Assembly (NCBI GenBank): GCA_029260765.1
Contig: JAJDCP010000056.1
Span: 62,001-126,000, forward strand
DNA length: 64,000 nt
Direction: 5' to 3'
Source of the DNA: Planctomycetota bacterium
GTDB taxonomy: Bacteria > Planctomycetota > J058 > JAJDCP01
Part shown: positions 24,899 through 36,191 of the stretch, piece after piece
How positions within the stretch are numbered: the first letter of the stretch is position 1
Layout: every line of letters starts with the position of its first letter
Translations under genes and position numbers: made by a program
The notes under the pieces: generated by a model
Told to the model about the DNA's origin: nothing
The model's database searches: none
What the model saw: only the letters and a program-made list of their open reading frames with translations

Positions 24899-26283
24899 AA
24901 CGAGTGCTTGCCCTCCAGGCTTGTCCGCGTGGCATCCACGCTGCCGTCTACCAGCGGAAAGGCGGCCGCATGCATTTGCAGGCCAGCGCCCAGGAGCGGG
25001 GAAGCCCGTTCGACGTGGCCCTGGACGGCGTCTTGGACACACTTCGTGCAGACACCACCGTTCCGCGGGATACGATCTGCCTGAGTCACAAGGCCGTGGC
25101 CCTGTGCCTCGAGCTACCGCGCGCCACGCTCGAATCGGCACGCTGGCAGCAGCTGCTGCGCTGGGAGAGCGAGCCTTTCCTGCCGCGCATGGGCTCGCCG
25201 GCCGTCGACGGCGAAGATTGGCTGCAACAAAGTCCCCAGCTCGATGCCGGCCAGGAGCTCTGTTTCGGCTGGACTCCGGCCTCCCCCGGCGAAGGCACGG
25301 CTGCACGGCTGGTCTCGACCATCGCCCGCTGCGATCTGAGCCGCTGGCAGACCAGCCTGCGTAATAGAGGCCTGCGGCTGCGAGCGATCTACCCCCACCT
25401 GGCAGGGGCAGCGGCCGCCAACGGCAGCCATGACGGCACCATCGTCGAGCTGCATGGCGAAGAACTGGCGCTGACCACCCTCAAGGCCGGGCACATCACC
25501 GGCTTCGAGCTGAGCCACCTGGACGAAGCTGGACGCCTCGCCAGCGAGCTGAGCCACCGAGGCGTACACGAGGCCACGCTCTACGGCGAAGGGATACAAC
25601 GCCTCGAAGCACAGTGGCAGGATCGCCTGCAGACCCACCCGGCTCCCGAGCTGGGCGTGCCAGCCAGCCTGCTGGGTGCCGCACGCCACGCGCTCTCCGA
25701 TGGGACTACGCCCCTGGCGCCGATCTCCACGCGCAAGCCGCGCCCGAAGCTCAGCCGCCCCATGCTGCTCGCTGGGCTGCTGGTCGTCGGTTTGCTGCTC
25801 GGCTTCCTGACGCTGCGCGTCCAGCTGAAGAATCAGCAGCAGAGGTCGCGGCAGGCGTGGGCAGCCGCCGCCGCTGATGCCCAACGCAGCGAAGAAGCCC
25901 AGGCACGCCACGCCGAGCAGACGCGCCGGGCTGCAGAGCTCGAAGCGCAATCGACCCGCCTGCAGGCAGCGCTGGCCACCAACCAGGCGCGTGCAGACGT
26001 GCTTCAGCATTGGTTTCGGCGGCGGCCCGCCTTCCTCTGCATCCTCTTCGCATGCCTGAGCCAGGACCTGCCTCCCGAGCTGAGCCTGACGGGCATCGAC
26101 TACGGGCTGGCAGGCATCGAGCTGCGCGGCAGCACCCTCTCCGAGCAGGCGGTCTACCGCCTCTGCCTGGCGCTGGAACGATCTCTGGCCAGCGAGGGGC
26201 TGCGCGTCCAGCCGCCGGAGCTCTCCGCCGACACCCGCCCGCTGCGGTTCCGCCTGCAACTGCTGCCGGAGGAAGAGCGCTGA
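24895..26283 (+). CDS. GspL / PilM-PilN-like assembly platform protein
   Basis: A 462-residue protein with an N-terminal cytoplasmic actin-like (PilM/GspL) part, about residues 1-270, recognised by layout rather than a strong motif. One membrane helix follows (about 289-307), then a coiled coil (310-365) and a PilN/GspL-like periplasmic ferredoxin fold near the end (LSLTGIDYGLAGIELRGS). In T4P these are separate PilM and PilN; in T2SS they are fused as GspL, as here. It should recruit the GspE-type ATPase to the inner membrane. It overlaps its neighbours by four bases. Confidence 0.75.
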   Translation: MKRVLALQACPRGIHAAVYQRKGGRMHLQASAQERGSPFDVALDGVLDTLRADTTVPRDTICLSHKAVALCLELPRATLESARWQQLLRWESEPFLPRMGSPAVDGEDWLQQSPQLDAGQELCFGWTPASPGEGTAARLVSTIARCDLSRWQTSLRNRGLRLRAIYPHLAGAAAANGSHDGTIVELHGEELALTTLKAGHITGFELSHLDEAGRLASELSHRGVHEATLYGEGIQRLEAQWQDRLQTHPAPELGVPASLLGAARHALSDGTTPLAPISTRKPRPKLSRPMLLAGLLVVGLLLGFLTLRVQLKNQQQRSRQAWAAAAADAQRSEEAQARHAEQTRRAAELEAQSTRLQAALATNQARADVLQHWFRRRPAFLCILFACLSQDLPPELSLTGIDYGLAGIELRGSTLSEQAVYRLCLALERSLASEGLRVQPPELSADTRPLRFRLQLLPEEER

Positions 26284-26828
26284 AACCGAAAGCCCCTACG
26301 CCGCGCCGTACCGCCGTGAGCCTCGTCTTGCTGGGCGCGGTGCTGCTCTTCAACCTCGTCATGTTCGATCTTCGCCCCCTCTGGAAAGAGACTGCGCGCT
26401 TGGATAGCGAACGCGCAAAGCTCGCCGCGCGCGCCGCTGCGGCTCCTGCAGACGTTCCCGTACTCGCACCGCTGCGCGCACAGCTGGCTCGACTGGAACA
26501 GGCATGCGGCGCGGATCTCGACAGCCAGCTCACCCCGCTGGCGGACCACCCCGCGGCCGCCCTGTTGGCCGTTTCCCAGCTGTTGCAGCAGCTCGGTTTC
26601 CGCACCCTCGCCAGCGAACAGCGCGCGGCTCCGCCCGACGCGGCCTTCCGTGCACTGGCGGCGACTGGGGCGCGCTTCCACCATCTGCACCTGCACGGCA
26701 GCTACTTTCGTTGGCAGGCCTTCCTGGCACAACTCGAAGAGCTGCCTTGCCGCGTCGCCGTTCTCACCTTCAACCTGGAGCGCAACGCCGATGGCAGTCT
26801 CGACATCACCTGCCTGCTCAGTCTCTAG
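26280..26828 (+). CDS. GspM / PilO-like inner-membrane protein
   Basis: A 182-residue bitopic protein: short basic cytoplasmic tail, one membrane helix (VSLVLLGAVLLFNLVMF), a coiled coil (LWKETARLDSERAKLAARA) and a small periplasmic ferredoxin-like domain. Its size and place after the PilM/N-like gene match PilO or GspM, which pairs with PilN/GspL. The start is taken as CTG26280, inside the previous stop, with GGAGGA six bases upstream. An alternative is GTG26316, which would remove the basic tail. Confidence 0.7.
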   Translation: MKPKAPTPRRTAVSLVLLGAVLLFNLVMFDLRPLWKETARLDSERAKLAARAAAAPADVPVLAPLRAQLARLEQACGADLDSQLTPLADHPAAALLAVSQLLQQLGFRTLASEQRAAPPDAAFRALAATGARFHHLHLHGSYFRWQAFLAQLEELPCRVAVLTFNLERNADGSLDITCLLSL

Positions 26829-27898
26829 CCCGAGCGGGACGCTGCCCGAGCCGCTCGCCAGCCTGCTCAGAGAATGCGCCCGGCAAAGGGCCTCAGACCT
26901 GCATCTGGCCCCAGGCCAGCCGCCCCTGCTACGCAGGCTGGGGAAGCTGGAGCCGCTCGCTGCCCCGGCGCTCGAAGATGCCAGCCTGGCCATGCTGGCA
27001 GACGCGTTGCTGACCTCGAAACAGCAGGCCCTACTCGCCCGCGATGGCTCGTTGGATACAGCCCTGAACGCAGCCGGCCAGCGTTTCCGGCTCAACATCT
27101 TCCGGGCACGCGGCGGACTCGGGCTGGCCTTCCGAAGGCTCGACCAACACATCGCCTCGCTGCAGCAGCTGGGTCTGCCCGCCCGGCTGGCCGAGCTTCA
27201 GCAGCTGCGCGATGGTCTGGTGCTGGTTTGCGGCGCGACCGGCAGCGGCAAGTCGACCACGCTGGCCGCGCTGATCGACGGGCTGAACCGGAGCCGCGCC
27301 CTGCATATTCTGACCATCGAGGATCCGGTCGAGTACCTGCACACACCCGCTCGCGGCCTGGTGCGGCAACGCGAGCTGCACACCGATGTGCCCAGCTTCG
27401 AGCAAGCTGTCGAGGCCGCACTGCGCGAAGATCCGGACGTCATTCTGGTCGGCGAGATGCGCAACTGCGCGACCCTGCGCGCGACCCTGACCGCCGCCGA
27501 GACCGGCCACCTGGTGTTCTCAACCCTGCACGCGCGGGACTGCGTCGGCGCCGTCGAACGCTTCGTCGGGGCCTTTCCGCAAGCAGAGCAAGCAGGCGCG
27601 CGCCTACAGCTGTCGCTGGTGCTGCAAGCCATCCTGGCACAACGGCTGCTGCACGGCGCAGAGCGGCTCTGGCCGGTGGTCGAGGTGCTGCGGCGCAGCC
27701 CCGCCGTCGCCAACCTGATCCGCAACGCCAAGCCCGCCCAGCTGCGCCAGGTACTCGAGACCGGCAGCCAGTTGGGCATGCAGACCTTTGATGGTGCCCT
27801 CGCGGACGCGGTGGCCCGCGGCCGCATCTCCCGCGAGCTCGCCCAGAGCAGCGCCTGCAGCCCTGCGGCCTTCGCTGAGAAACTGCGAGGCCTGCGCC

Positions 27899-27906
<8 letters not shown>
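26791..27906 (+). CDS. pilT: PilT-like retraction ATPase
   Basis: A 371-residue hexameric ATPase of the PilT branch. Walker A is GATGSGKS (148-155), the Asp box TIEDPVEYL follows, and Walker B is DPDVILVGEMRN (215-226). The C-terminal VANLIRNAK (306-314) and GSQLGMQTFD are hallmarks of PilT, corresponding to its AIRNLIR motif. PilT depolymerises type IV pili and is normally absent from type II secretion operons. ATG26791 overlaps the previous gene by 38 bases; GGAG lies about 11 bases upstream. The stop overlaps the next start by eight bases. Confidence 0.88.
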
Positions 27907-29511
<1,605 letters not shown>

Positions 29512-29512
<1 letters not shown>

Positions 29513-30726
29513 TGCAGTTCCAGTACACCGCCGTCGACGGCCGCGGCCAGGAGCATCGGGGCAGCCTGCAAGGCGACTCGCAGGCTACGGTTGCGGCCCA
29601 GATGCGGGCACGCGGCCTGTTTCCCCTCGAGATTGTGACGGGCCCTGCAGTGGCTGGCGCCGCGCTGGCAGGCGCCCCCAAACGCAGGCTCCTCAGTCCC
29701 TTCGTGCGCAGCCGCGACCTCAGCTTCTTCTGCCGCCAGCTCAGCCTGATGCTGCGCAGTGGCCTGAGCCTGCTCGACGCCCTGAAGCTGCTGGCCGCAG
29801 GCGCCAGCCACCCGCGCCTGGCGCGCGCCGCCGCTGCGATGGCCCTGGACGTCGCCCGGGGCCAACCGCTCTCGCAAGCTCTCGCTCCGCACACCTGCTT
29901 CCCCGCGCTGACCGCACGGCTGGTCAAAGCAGCTGAGGCCGTAGGCGAGCTGGACAAGGCCTTCTCGCGGGTGGCCGAAGATGTGGAACGCCGGGCGGCG
30001 CTCCGTGCCCAGCTGATGGCGAGCCTGCTCTACCCCAGCGTGGTGATCCTGGTCGCCATCGGGGTGGTCGCCTTCCTGATCGCCAAGGTGCTGCCGAAAT
30101 TCGCCCGCTTCCTGACCCGGCGGGCGGTGCAGCTGCCGACCTCCACCCGCATGCTGCTCGAGCTCGGAGAATTCCTGACCGCCTGGGGTGTCTACCTCGG
30201 CGTGGGCTGTGCTCTGGCCGGCGTCGGGCTGTTCCTGTTCCACCGCACGCCACGCGGACGCGCTTTGTTGCAACGGTTGAGTCTGTCGCTGCCCGTAGCC
30301 GGCGGCATCTTGCGCTACGGCCTGCTGGCCCAGATCGCTGGCACCCTCGGCACGCTGCTCGATAGCGGCCTGCCCCTGCAGGAATCGCTGCAGATCAGCG
30401 GACAAGCCAGCGGCCACGCCAGCTACGAAACCTCGCTGCAGACCGCCTCGCAACGCGTGCTGCGCGGCGAGCCCCTGGCCCACGCCCTCGCCACCCAGCC
30501 GCTGTTTCCGGCGCTGATGGTGCAGGTGGTGCGGGTCGGAGAGGAAACCGGCGGCCTCGAGCTGGTGCTGCGCGAGCTGGCTGCCTTCTTCGACACCCAA
30601 CTGCAAGCGCGCATCCGCACGCTCACGACCTTGTTCGAACCGGTGCTGCTGCTGGTCGTCGGCTCGGTCGTCGGACTCGTCTACCACTCTTTCTTCCAAG
30701 CCGTGTTCCAACTTGCGGCCCGTTGA
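29512..30726 (+). CDS. GspF/PilC-type platform protein, second copy
   Basis: A 404-residue GspF/PilC paralogue with duplicated cytoplasmic domains (LSFFCRQLSLMLRSGLSLLD and QIAGTLGTLLDSGLPLQESL) and membrane helices near residues 170-195, 215-240 and at the C-terminus. It begins MQFQYTAVDGRGQEHRGSL, as usual in this family. It presumably pairs with the second GspE copy or with the PilT-like ATPase. The ATG uses the last base of the preceding stop. Confidence 0.93.
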
Positions 30727-30735
30727 GGCAATGCC

Positions 30736-31095
30736 ATGAGACTCTTGATTCCTCTGATTCTGCTCGCGAGCCTGGCCTGTGCCCAGGACTCGACCGCTGT
30801 GCAGACTCCCCGCGATCCCTTCGCCAGCCTGCCCGGCAGCGAGCTGGCTGAGGACGTGCGCCCCACGCCTGGGCAGCTTCTACCTGAGATCACGCTGCTC
30901 GGCTACCTTGAGGTCGAGGGCCGACCGGCCCTGGCCATGCTGGCTTTTGAAGGCCGCAGCGAGCTGGTGCGGGGCGGGGATGCGCTGCTGTTCAAACGTG
31001 GTCCCCAGTCCTACTTCGTCGAGGTTCTGGATGTGTCGGGGGGCCGCGTGCGCCTGGCGTTGCCGGGGCTGCCCGAAGCCCTGGAGCTGTTCTGA
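30736..31095 (+). CDS. PilP/GspC-like periplasmic linker protein
   Basis: A 119-residue exported protein: signal peptide MRLLIPLILLASLACAQ, a short proline-rich linker with DPF, then a small beta domain (LPEITLLGYLEVEGRPALAM and onward) resembling the homology region of PilP and GspC. That domain contacts the secretin N0 domain and links it to the inner-membrane platform. The gene sits between the platform gene and the secretin, as pilP does before pilQ. There is no lipobox, unlike typical PilP. Confidence 0.7.
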   Translation: MRLLIPLILLASLACAQDSTAVQTPRDPFASLPGSELAEDVRPTPGQLLPEITLLGYLEVEGRPALAMLAFEGRSELVRGGDALLFKRGPQSYFVEVLDVSGGRVRLALPGLPEALELF

Positions 31096-32810
31096 TGCGC
31101 CGGCTGCTCTTGGTGCTGCTGGCGGGCGCCTGCTTCGGGCAGGAGGCGCAGGTGCTGCGCTTCGAGCTGCGTGACGCCCGCGTCGACGACGCCGTGCGTA
31201 TGCTCAGCGAGCTGTCCGAGCTCAAGCTGGTGGCCAGCCGCAGCGCTGGGCAGACCCGGGTCAGCGCCAGTGTGCGCGCGCTGACGGGAAGCCAGGCTGT
31301 CGCGGTGATCTGCAAGGCGGCAGGCCTCTGGTTCAAAGAGGATGCAGACGGGCTGATCCGGATCCTGACCAGCGAAGAATACCAACAGGGCATCGTGATC
31401 GAGCGGACAGACTACGTGAAGGTCTTCACGATGCTCTATCCCAACGCCAGCTCAGTGGCTCAGACCATCGCCGACCTCTATGGAGGACGCGTGCGGCTGT
31501 CGTTGGGGCTGGCCAATGAGAGCTCGGACTTCTTGTCCCAGGTCGATGGTGACGTCTTCTCCGGCACGCGCAACCAGCGCTTCCGCGCCGGCAGCCAGGG
31601 CAGCTCGGGCAACAACTTGGAGCGTGGGCGCCTGCAGGATGCGGCCACAGAGCAGCTGGCAGCGCGCGTCAACCCCCAGGGCAGCATCGCCGGGGAAGAC
31701 CTGGAAGAGCTGGTCGGCGCGGGTTCTCCGATCTTCATCAGCGTCGAGCGCAGCCACAATCTGATCGCCGTGCGCAGCTCCGAGTCCGGCGTGTTGGAGG
31801 ACATCGAGCGGCTCATCCTCGAGCTGGACCGTCCGACGCCGCAAGTGCTGTTGGAGGTCAAGATCCTCGAGCTGAACCTCGACGAAGGCTTCGATTCGGT
31901 GTTCGACTTCGACCTGACCGAAGGGCCTGCGGTCGACGGCCCGAGCAGCGGCGCCGCAAGAAACCCGCTGCTCGGGGGTGCGGCTCGGGGACGCGAGGAC
32001 GTGCTGGGGCTCGGCAACTTCCCGTTGGAGGGCGGGACGCTGATCTACCAGTTCATGAACGAGCATGTGCGGGCGCGCGTGCAGATGCTTCAGACTGAGG
32101 GCCGCATGCGCGTCTTGGCGACTCCCTTGCTACTGTGCGCCAACGGCCAGCCTGCTCGGCTGTTCGTCGGCGAAGAGCGTCCGCTGGTGCGCAACTTCCA
32201 GCTGCAGACCACCTCGACCGAAGGAGTGGTCTCCGACCGGGTGATTCCCGAGATCGACCTGCGGGAGATCGGCAATACGCTGCGCATCTTCCCCGGAATC
32301 AACGCGGACCGCAGCGTCAACCTGCGCATCATCCAGGATGTGTCTTCGGTCAACGTGGGCGGCGCTCTGCTGCCTGTTCCCACCAACGACGGGCAGGTGC
32401 AAGAGCTGCGCGTCGACACGGTCACCACAGCCAACATCGAGGGCACAGTGATCGGCAAGGACGGCCTGACACTCGCGATCGGCGGGCTGATCCGCAAGGA
32501 GATGACGACGCGGGAAGAGGGCATCCCCGTGCTGATGGACATCCCGCTGCTCGGCATCCTGTTCCGCTCGACCGAGCTGGTCGAGACGCAACGCGAGCTG
32601 ATCCTGCTGATCACCCCCCATGTGCTGTCGACCCCTGCCGAGGGTGAGGCCAAGAGCCGCGCGCGGCTGCGCGCGCTCTCGCTGCACCCCTATCACAGCC
32701 AAGGGGATGCGGCCGTCAGTCCTTTTGACCGGGCCGATGGGGCCGATGATCCCAACCTGTTCCGGGTGCTGAGTGATTTCCTCGAACCGAGCGCGGAGCC
32801 CCTGCCATGA
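31095..32810 (+). CDS. Secretin (GspD/PilQ family)
   Basis: A 571-residue outer-membrane channel protein. After a signal peptide (MRRLLLVLLAGACFG) come N-domain repeats (VLRFELRDARVDDAVRMLSE, and PIFISVERSHNLIAVRSSES before the secretin core). The core has PQVLLEVKILELNLDEGFDS, and the C-terminal signature region GLTLAIGGLIRKEMTTREEG and ILFRSTELVETQRELILLIT. It should form the outer-membrane ring for both operons, since the leftward one has no secretin. It overlaps its neighbours by one and four bases. Confidence 0.93.
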   Translation: MRRLLLVLLAGACFGQEAQVLRFELRDARVDDAVRMLSELSELKLVASRSAGQTRVSASVRALTGSQAVAVICKAAGLWFKEDADGLIRILTSEEYQQGIVIERTDYVKVFTMLYPNASSVAQTIADLYGGRVRLSLGLANESSDFLSQVDGDVFSGTRNQRFRAGSQGSSGNNLERGRLQDAATEQLAARVNPQGSIAGEDLEELVGAGSPIFISVERSHNLIAVRSSESGVLEDIERLILELDRPTPQVLLEVKILELNLDEGFDSVFDFDLTEGPAVDGPSSGAARNPLLGGAARGREDVLGLGNFPLEGGTLIYQFMNEHVRARVQMLQTEGRMRVLATPLLLCANGQPARLFVGEERPLVRNFQLQTTSTEGVVSDRVIPEIDLREIGNTLRIFPGINADRSVNLRIIQDVSSVNVGGALLPVPTNDGQVQELRVDTVTTANIEGTVIGKDGLTLAIGGLIRKEMTTREEGIPVLMDIPLLGILFRSTELVETQRELILLITPHVLSTPAEGEAKSRARLRALSLHPYHSQGDAAVSPFDRADGADDPNLFRVLSDFLEPSAEPLP

Positions 32811-34009
32811 TGCGTACCTGTTGGCTACTCGTCCTACTGTGTTGCGGTTGCGCCAGCAGCCGTTGGCTGGAGGCTGAGCGGCCCCCTTCGGGTAAGCACA
32901 GCGCCCCCCAGAGCGCGGAGCTGCAAGCCTACGCAGCCCGCCTGCGCGCACACCTCGACGCCGGCCGCGGTCGATGCGCGGAAGCCCGCGTGCGCGCCGA
33001 GCCTGAGCTGGCGTTGCAGCTCTTCGTGCATTTGGAGGACGAAGGCCTGCGCCTGTTGGTCGCGCGGGCCTGGCCCGACGCCGCAGAGGGCGCACTGCTG
33101 CTCGCCAGCGAGACGGCGCGCCGTCGCCAGCCCAACCTGCACCAGCAGCTGCGGACTTCGCTGGACGAGGACGCTCGCGCCGGGTTTGTCCAGCTGGGAG
33201 ACAGCGTCTGGGCCGCCCGCGCGGCTCTGGCGATGCACAACACGCCCGCAGAGGGACTCGCCCTGCAACGTCTGCAGGGCGCTGTACGCACGGCCGAGGG
33301 ACCCCAGGCCGCGGCCTTGTGTGCTGCGTTGCTGCAATGGCGGGCGCTCGACGCAGCGCTCGAGCTGGACGGCAAGCTCGAGCTGAGCGGACTGCGCAGC
33401 GCCGAGCTGGCCGCCTGGCGGCTGGAGCTGGTCGGCCTGTGCCTGCAACGGCAGCAGCCGCTCGAAGCTCTGCGGCTCGTGGCCAGCGCCCGGCAACACG
33501 GAGCGGGCACCGAGGCGCGCTTGCTGTTGGGCCGCGCCTACCTGCAGCTGGGCCGCGCAGATGCCGCGCTGGATGAGGCCGCGCTGCTGGCCGACGCGGC
33601 GCTCGACGTCGAGCTGCGCGCCCGCGCCCAGGCCTTGGCGGGGCGCGCGTTGTTCGGCTTGCAGCGGTTGGAGGCCGCCCACCAGGCCTTTGCGGCCGCC
33701 AGCCTGGACTTCACGGCCGCGGGCCGGACCGACGCCTCGGGCCGGGCGCGGCTGAATGCCTGCGGGGCTCTCTTGCGTCTGGGAAGGACGGCCGAGGCGC
33801 AGCAACAGCTTGCTGGCCAGCGGGGCCTGTCTGCGGAGCTCGAGCACCGCCGAGCGATCCTGGCGGCGCTGGCCGCGTGCGGCTCGCAGGGTGGCAGCCA
33901 GACCGCGGCGCAGGTGCGCGAACAGCTGCAGAGTGGGGCAGACCAGGGCCTGTACGCCCTGGTCGAAGAATACAGCCTGCTGCCTGCCCGCCTGGAAGCC
34001 TTGCAATAG
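32807..34009 (+). CDS. Predicted lipoprotein with TPR-like repeats
   Basis: A 400-residue protein with N-terminus MMRTCWLLVLLCCGC, a probable lipoprotein signal with Cys15 acylated, although Cys rather than a small residue precedes the Gly. The remainder is Ala/Leu/Arg-rich helix with TPR-like pairs, for example EARLLLGRAYLQLGRADAAL and RLNACGALLRLGRTAEAQQQ. As the last gene of the secretion operon, overlapping the secretin by four bases, it is a candidate pilotin or PilF-like factor for secretin assembly. That role is inferred from position and fold. Confidence 0.7.
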   Translation: MMRTCWLLVLLCCGCASSRWLEAERPPSGKHSAPQSAELQAYAARLRAHLDAGRGRCAEARVRAEPELALQLFVHLEDEGLRLLVARAWPDAAEGALLLASETARRRQPNLHQQLRTSLDEDARAGFVQLGDSVWAARAALAMHNTPAEGLALQRLQGAVRTAEGPQAAALCAALLQWRALDAALELDGKLELSGLRSAELAAWRLELVGLCLQRQQPLEALRLVASARQHGAGTEARLLLGRAYLQLGRADAALDEAALLADAALDVELRARAQALAGRALFGLQRLEAAHQAFAAASLDFTAAGRTDASGRARLNACGALLRLGRTAEAQQQLAGQRGLSAELEHRRAILAALAACGSQGGSQTAAQVREQLQSGADQGLYALVEEYSLLPARLEALQ

Positions 34010-34075
34010 ACTCGCCCTCGCGTTCCCAATCCGGCATACTTGGCGGCCGGCCCCACGTGTGTGCAGCCCGCCATC

Positions 34076-34618
34076 ATGCCCAAGACCACCCAACTCGCCG
34101 GCCAGGCAGGCGGCCGCGACTCCGCCAGCCGCTCGCTGCGGGCGGCGCTGTTCGAGCGCATCATGTGCCGGGTCCAGCGCTACTTCTACAAGTTGGTCTG
34201 GGACCAGGACGCGGTCGACGACTGCGTGCAGAACACCTTCCTGCGGCTCGAGCGCTCGCTGAGCGATGGCAGCTATGATCCACGCCAGTCGTTCAACACC
34301 TGGATGTGGTTGAAGGCCCATGCGGTGTTCGTCGATTACTGCCGCCAGAAGCACCATGGCTTCAAACCCCTGCAGCCACAGCTCGACAGTCCGGTCGCTT
34401 CAGGACAGGCGCAAGTCGAGGCGAAGCTCGATGCGGTCCGTCTGTTGCAGCACCTGCGCAGTGCGCTGGCCTCACAGGCCTTCGAGGCCTTTGTGCTGTA
34501 CTACGACGAGCAGCTGACCATCAGCCACATCGCCAGCCTGCAGCAGCGCGACCGCAAGACGGTCAGCAAGGAGTTGCAGGCCAGCAAACGTCAGGCGCTG
34601 AAATTCCTGGAAGGTTGA
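34076..34618 (+). CDS. ECF-type RNA polymerase sigma factor
   Basis: A 180-residue sigma-70 family protein with region 2 (VDDCVQNTFLRLERSLSD, then FNTWMWLKAHAVFVDYCRQK) and region 4 (FVLYYDEQLTISHIASLQQR, then DRKTVSKELQASKRQ); it lacks regions 1 and 3. It should redirect RNA polymerase to a small regulon. ATG34076 is the best start; no strong ribosome site is seen, and upstream in-frame codons remain possible. No anti-sigma gene is adjacent. Instead a membrane Ser/Thr kinase follows after 148 bases, a pairing seen for several ECF groups. It may control the secretion operons, which is inference. Confidence 0.85.
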   Translation: MPKTTQLAGQAGGRDSASRSLRAALFERIMCRVQRYFYKLVWDQDAVDDCVQNTFLRLERSLSDGSYDPRQSFNTWMWLKAHAVFVDYCRQKHHGFKPLQPQLDSPVASGQAQVEAKLDAVRLLQHLRSALASQAFEAFVLYYDEQLTISHIASLQQRDRKTVSKELQASKRQALKFLEG

Positions 34619-34766
34619 GCCGGCGCTCGGCGGGCCGCGTTTCAACCTGGCCCAAGAAACATCCGCAGCTTTTTCTGAAAACGTCTCCCCATCCCGGGCC
34701 GATGCTGCGGACACCTTCCAACGATTCAGCCAGGGGGTCACGCAAGGCTCCCGATCAGGAGGCATC

Positions 34767-36188
34767 ATGGCCCAGGCCGAACATCCCACCCCGAGCAGTC
34801 AAGGGGACCTGCGTCTTCGCAGTGTGCTGCATTCTTTCGACTGCCCGACGGCCAGCGTCGACGCCGTGCGCGAACGGGCTCGGGCGTTCGCGGACAAGCA
34901 CTTTCCCGGCCGCGACGACGCCGCCTTGCTCGAAGATGGCAGCGTGCTCGGCAACTACAGCATCGAGCGCATACTGGGCTGGGGCGGGCAGGCCGTCGTC
35001 TACCTCGCTTCGCACCGCCACGCCGCCAAGCGCTTTGTGGCCCTGAAGGTGCCCCATCGTGACTGCGCCACGCGGCTGATTGCCGAGGGCCGCACCCTGG
35101 CCGAGCTCAACCACCCGAACCTGGTGCGCATGCTCGACGTCGACCCAGCCAGCGAGCCGCCCTTCCTGGTGCTCGAATTCTGTGCAGGCGGCAGCCTGGC
35201 GGACCGGCTGGCTCATGACGGCCCGCTCTCCGAAGATGAGACCCTGCGCATCGCTCGCGAAATCCTCGAGGCCCTGGCCTATGCACACGGCCAGGGCATT
35301 GTGCACCGCGATCTCAAACCGGAGAACATCCTGTTCGACGAGCAGGGGGCCGCCCATATCGCCGACTTCGGCCTGGGCAAGGTGGCTGCCGAGCAGCTCT
35401 CGTTCCAGATGTCGATGGCCAGCCACACGGGCCTGGTCGGGACGCCCATGTATCTGGCTCCTGAACAGGAACGGCCCGGGGCACAGGCCGACCCGCGCAG
35501 CGACCTGTTCGCTTTCGGCAAGATGCTGTACGCGATGCTCAGTGGCGAGAGTCCCCGCACGCTGCGGCCACTGGAGCAACTGCGCACAGACCTGTCCGCT
35601 GGCTGGACGCCGCTGATCTTCAAGTTGACCGAGGCCGATGCAAAAAAACGCTACGCCTCGGCCACAGAGGCACTGGCGGCGCTGAATGGGCTGCAGTCTA
35701 CGCCCGCAGCGAAGCCAAAGTCCAAGCCGGAGCCATCCGCCGCCAAGTCGGGCCGCGCCGTGTTGTGGGCCTGTATGGTCGCCGCCCTGTTCGTGGCATC
35801 GGGAAACATGATCAACAAATCAGATCTTTGGTTTGGGGATCAACTGGACATCGAATTGCCCGAGGCCCTGCTCTACCGGCTCGAGTCCAACGACTTCAAC
35901 GGAAACCTGCGCCAGACCGGACGCGGTCCGGTTTGGGTGCTCGGCTACCACTACGGCGACAGTGAGGATCGTCTGGAGCGATGTGGCCTCGAGGAAGACG
36001 ATGCCATCGTCGACCTGCCCGTGCTGCAAATCGAGTCGGGATACCAGGCCCGCGATGCCATCATGGGACTCTTCCAAGCCGGTCAGGACTTCCAGCTGCG
36101 GGTGCTGCGCGAAGACCGGCTGCTGACCATCCGCTACAGCTTCGAGAGATCCGAGCCGCTGCCCCAGCTCCCCGAAGAGGAAAGGTAG
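34767..36188 (+). CDS. Membrane Ser/Thr protein kinase with extracytoplasmic PDZ-like domain
   Basis: A 473-residue Hanks-type kinase. The cytoplasmic kinase domain (about 63-310) has Lys94 in VALKVP, the catalytic loop HRDLKPEN (180-187), DFG at 200-202 and APE at 231-233, so it should be active. One membrane helix (about 331-348) leads to an outer segment whose last 60 residues (RCGLEEDDAIVDLPVLQIES, then QAGQDFQLRVLREDRLLTIR) look like a PDZ domain, closest in layout to GspC PDZ domains. It lies next to the sigma-factor gene and the secretion operon, so it may sense the secretion machine. Confidence 0.88.
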   Translation: MAQAEHPTPSSQGDLRLRSVLHSFDCPTASVDAVRERARAFADKHFPGRDDAALLEDGSVLGNYSIERILGWGGQAVVYLASHRHAAKRFVALKVPHRDCATRLIAEGRTLAELNHPNLVRMLDVDPASEPPFLVLEFCAGGSLADRLAHDGPLSEDETLRIAREILEALAYAHGQGIVHRDLKPENILFDEQGAAHIADFGLGKVAAEQLSFQMSMASHTGLVGTPMYLAPEQERPGAQADPRSDLFAFGKMLYAMLSGESPRTLRPLEQLRTDLSAGWTPLIFKLTEADAKKRYASATEALAALNGLQSTPAAKPKSKPEPSAAKSGRAVLWACMVAALFVASGNMINKSDLWFGDQLDIELPEALLYRLESNDFNGNLRQTGRGPVWVLGYHYGDSEDRLERCGLEEDDAIVDLPVLQIESGYQARDAIMGLFQAGQDFQLRVLREDRLLTIRYSFERSEPLPQLPEEER

Positions 36189-36191
36189 CCG

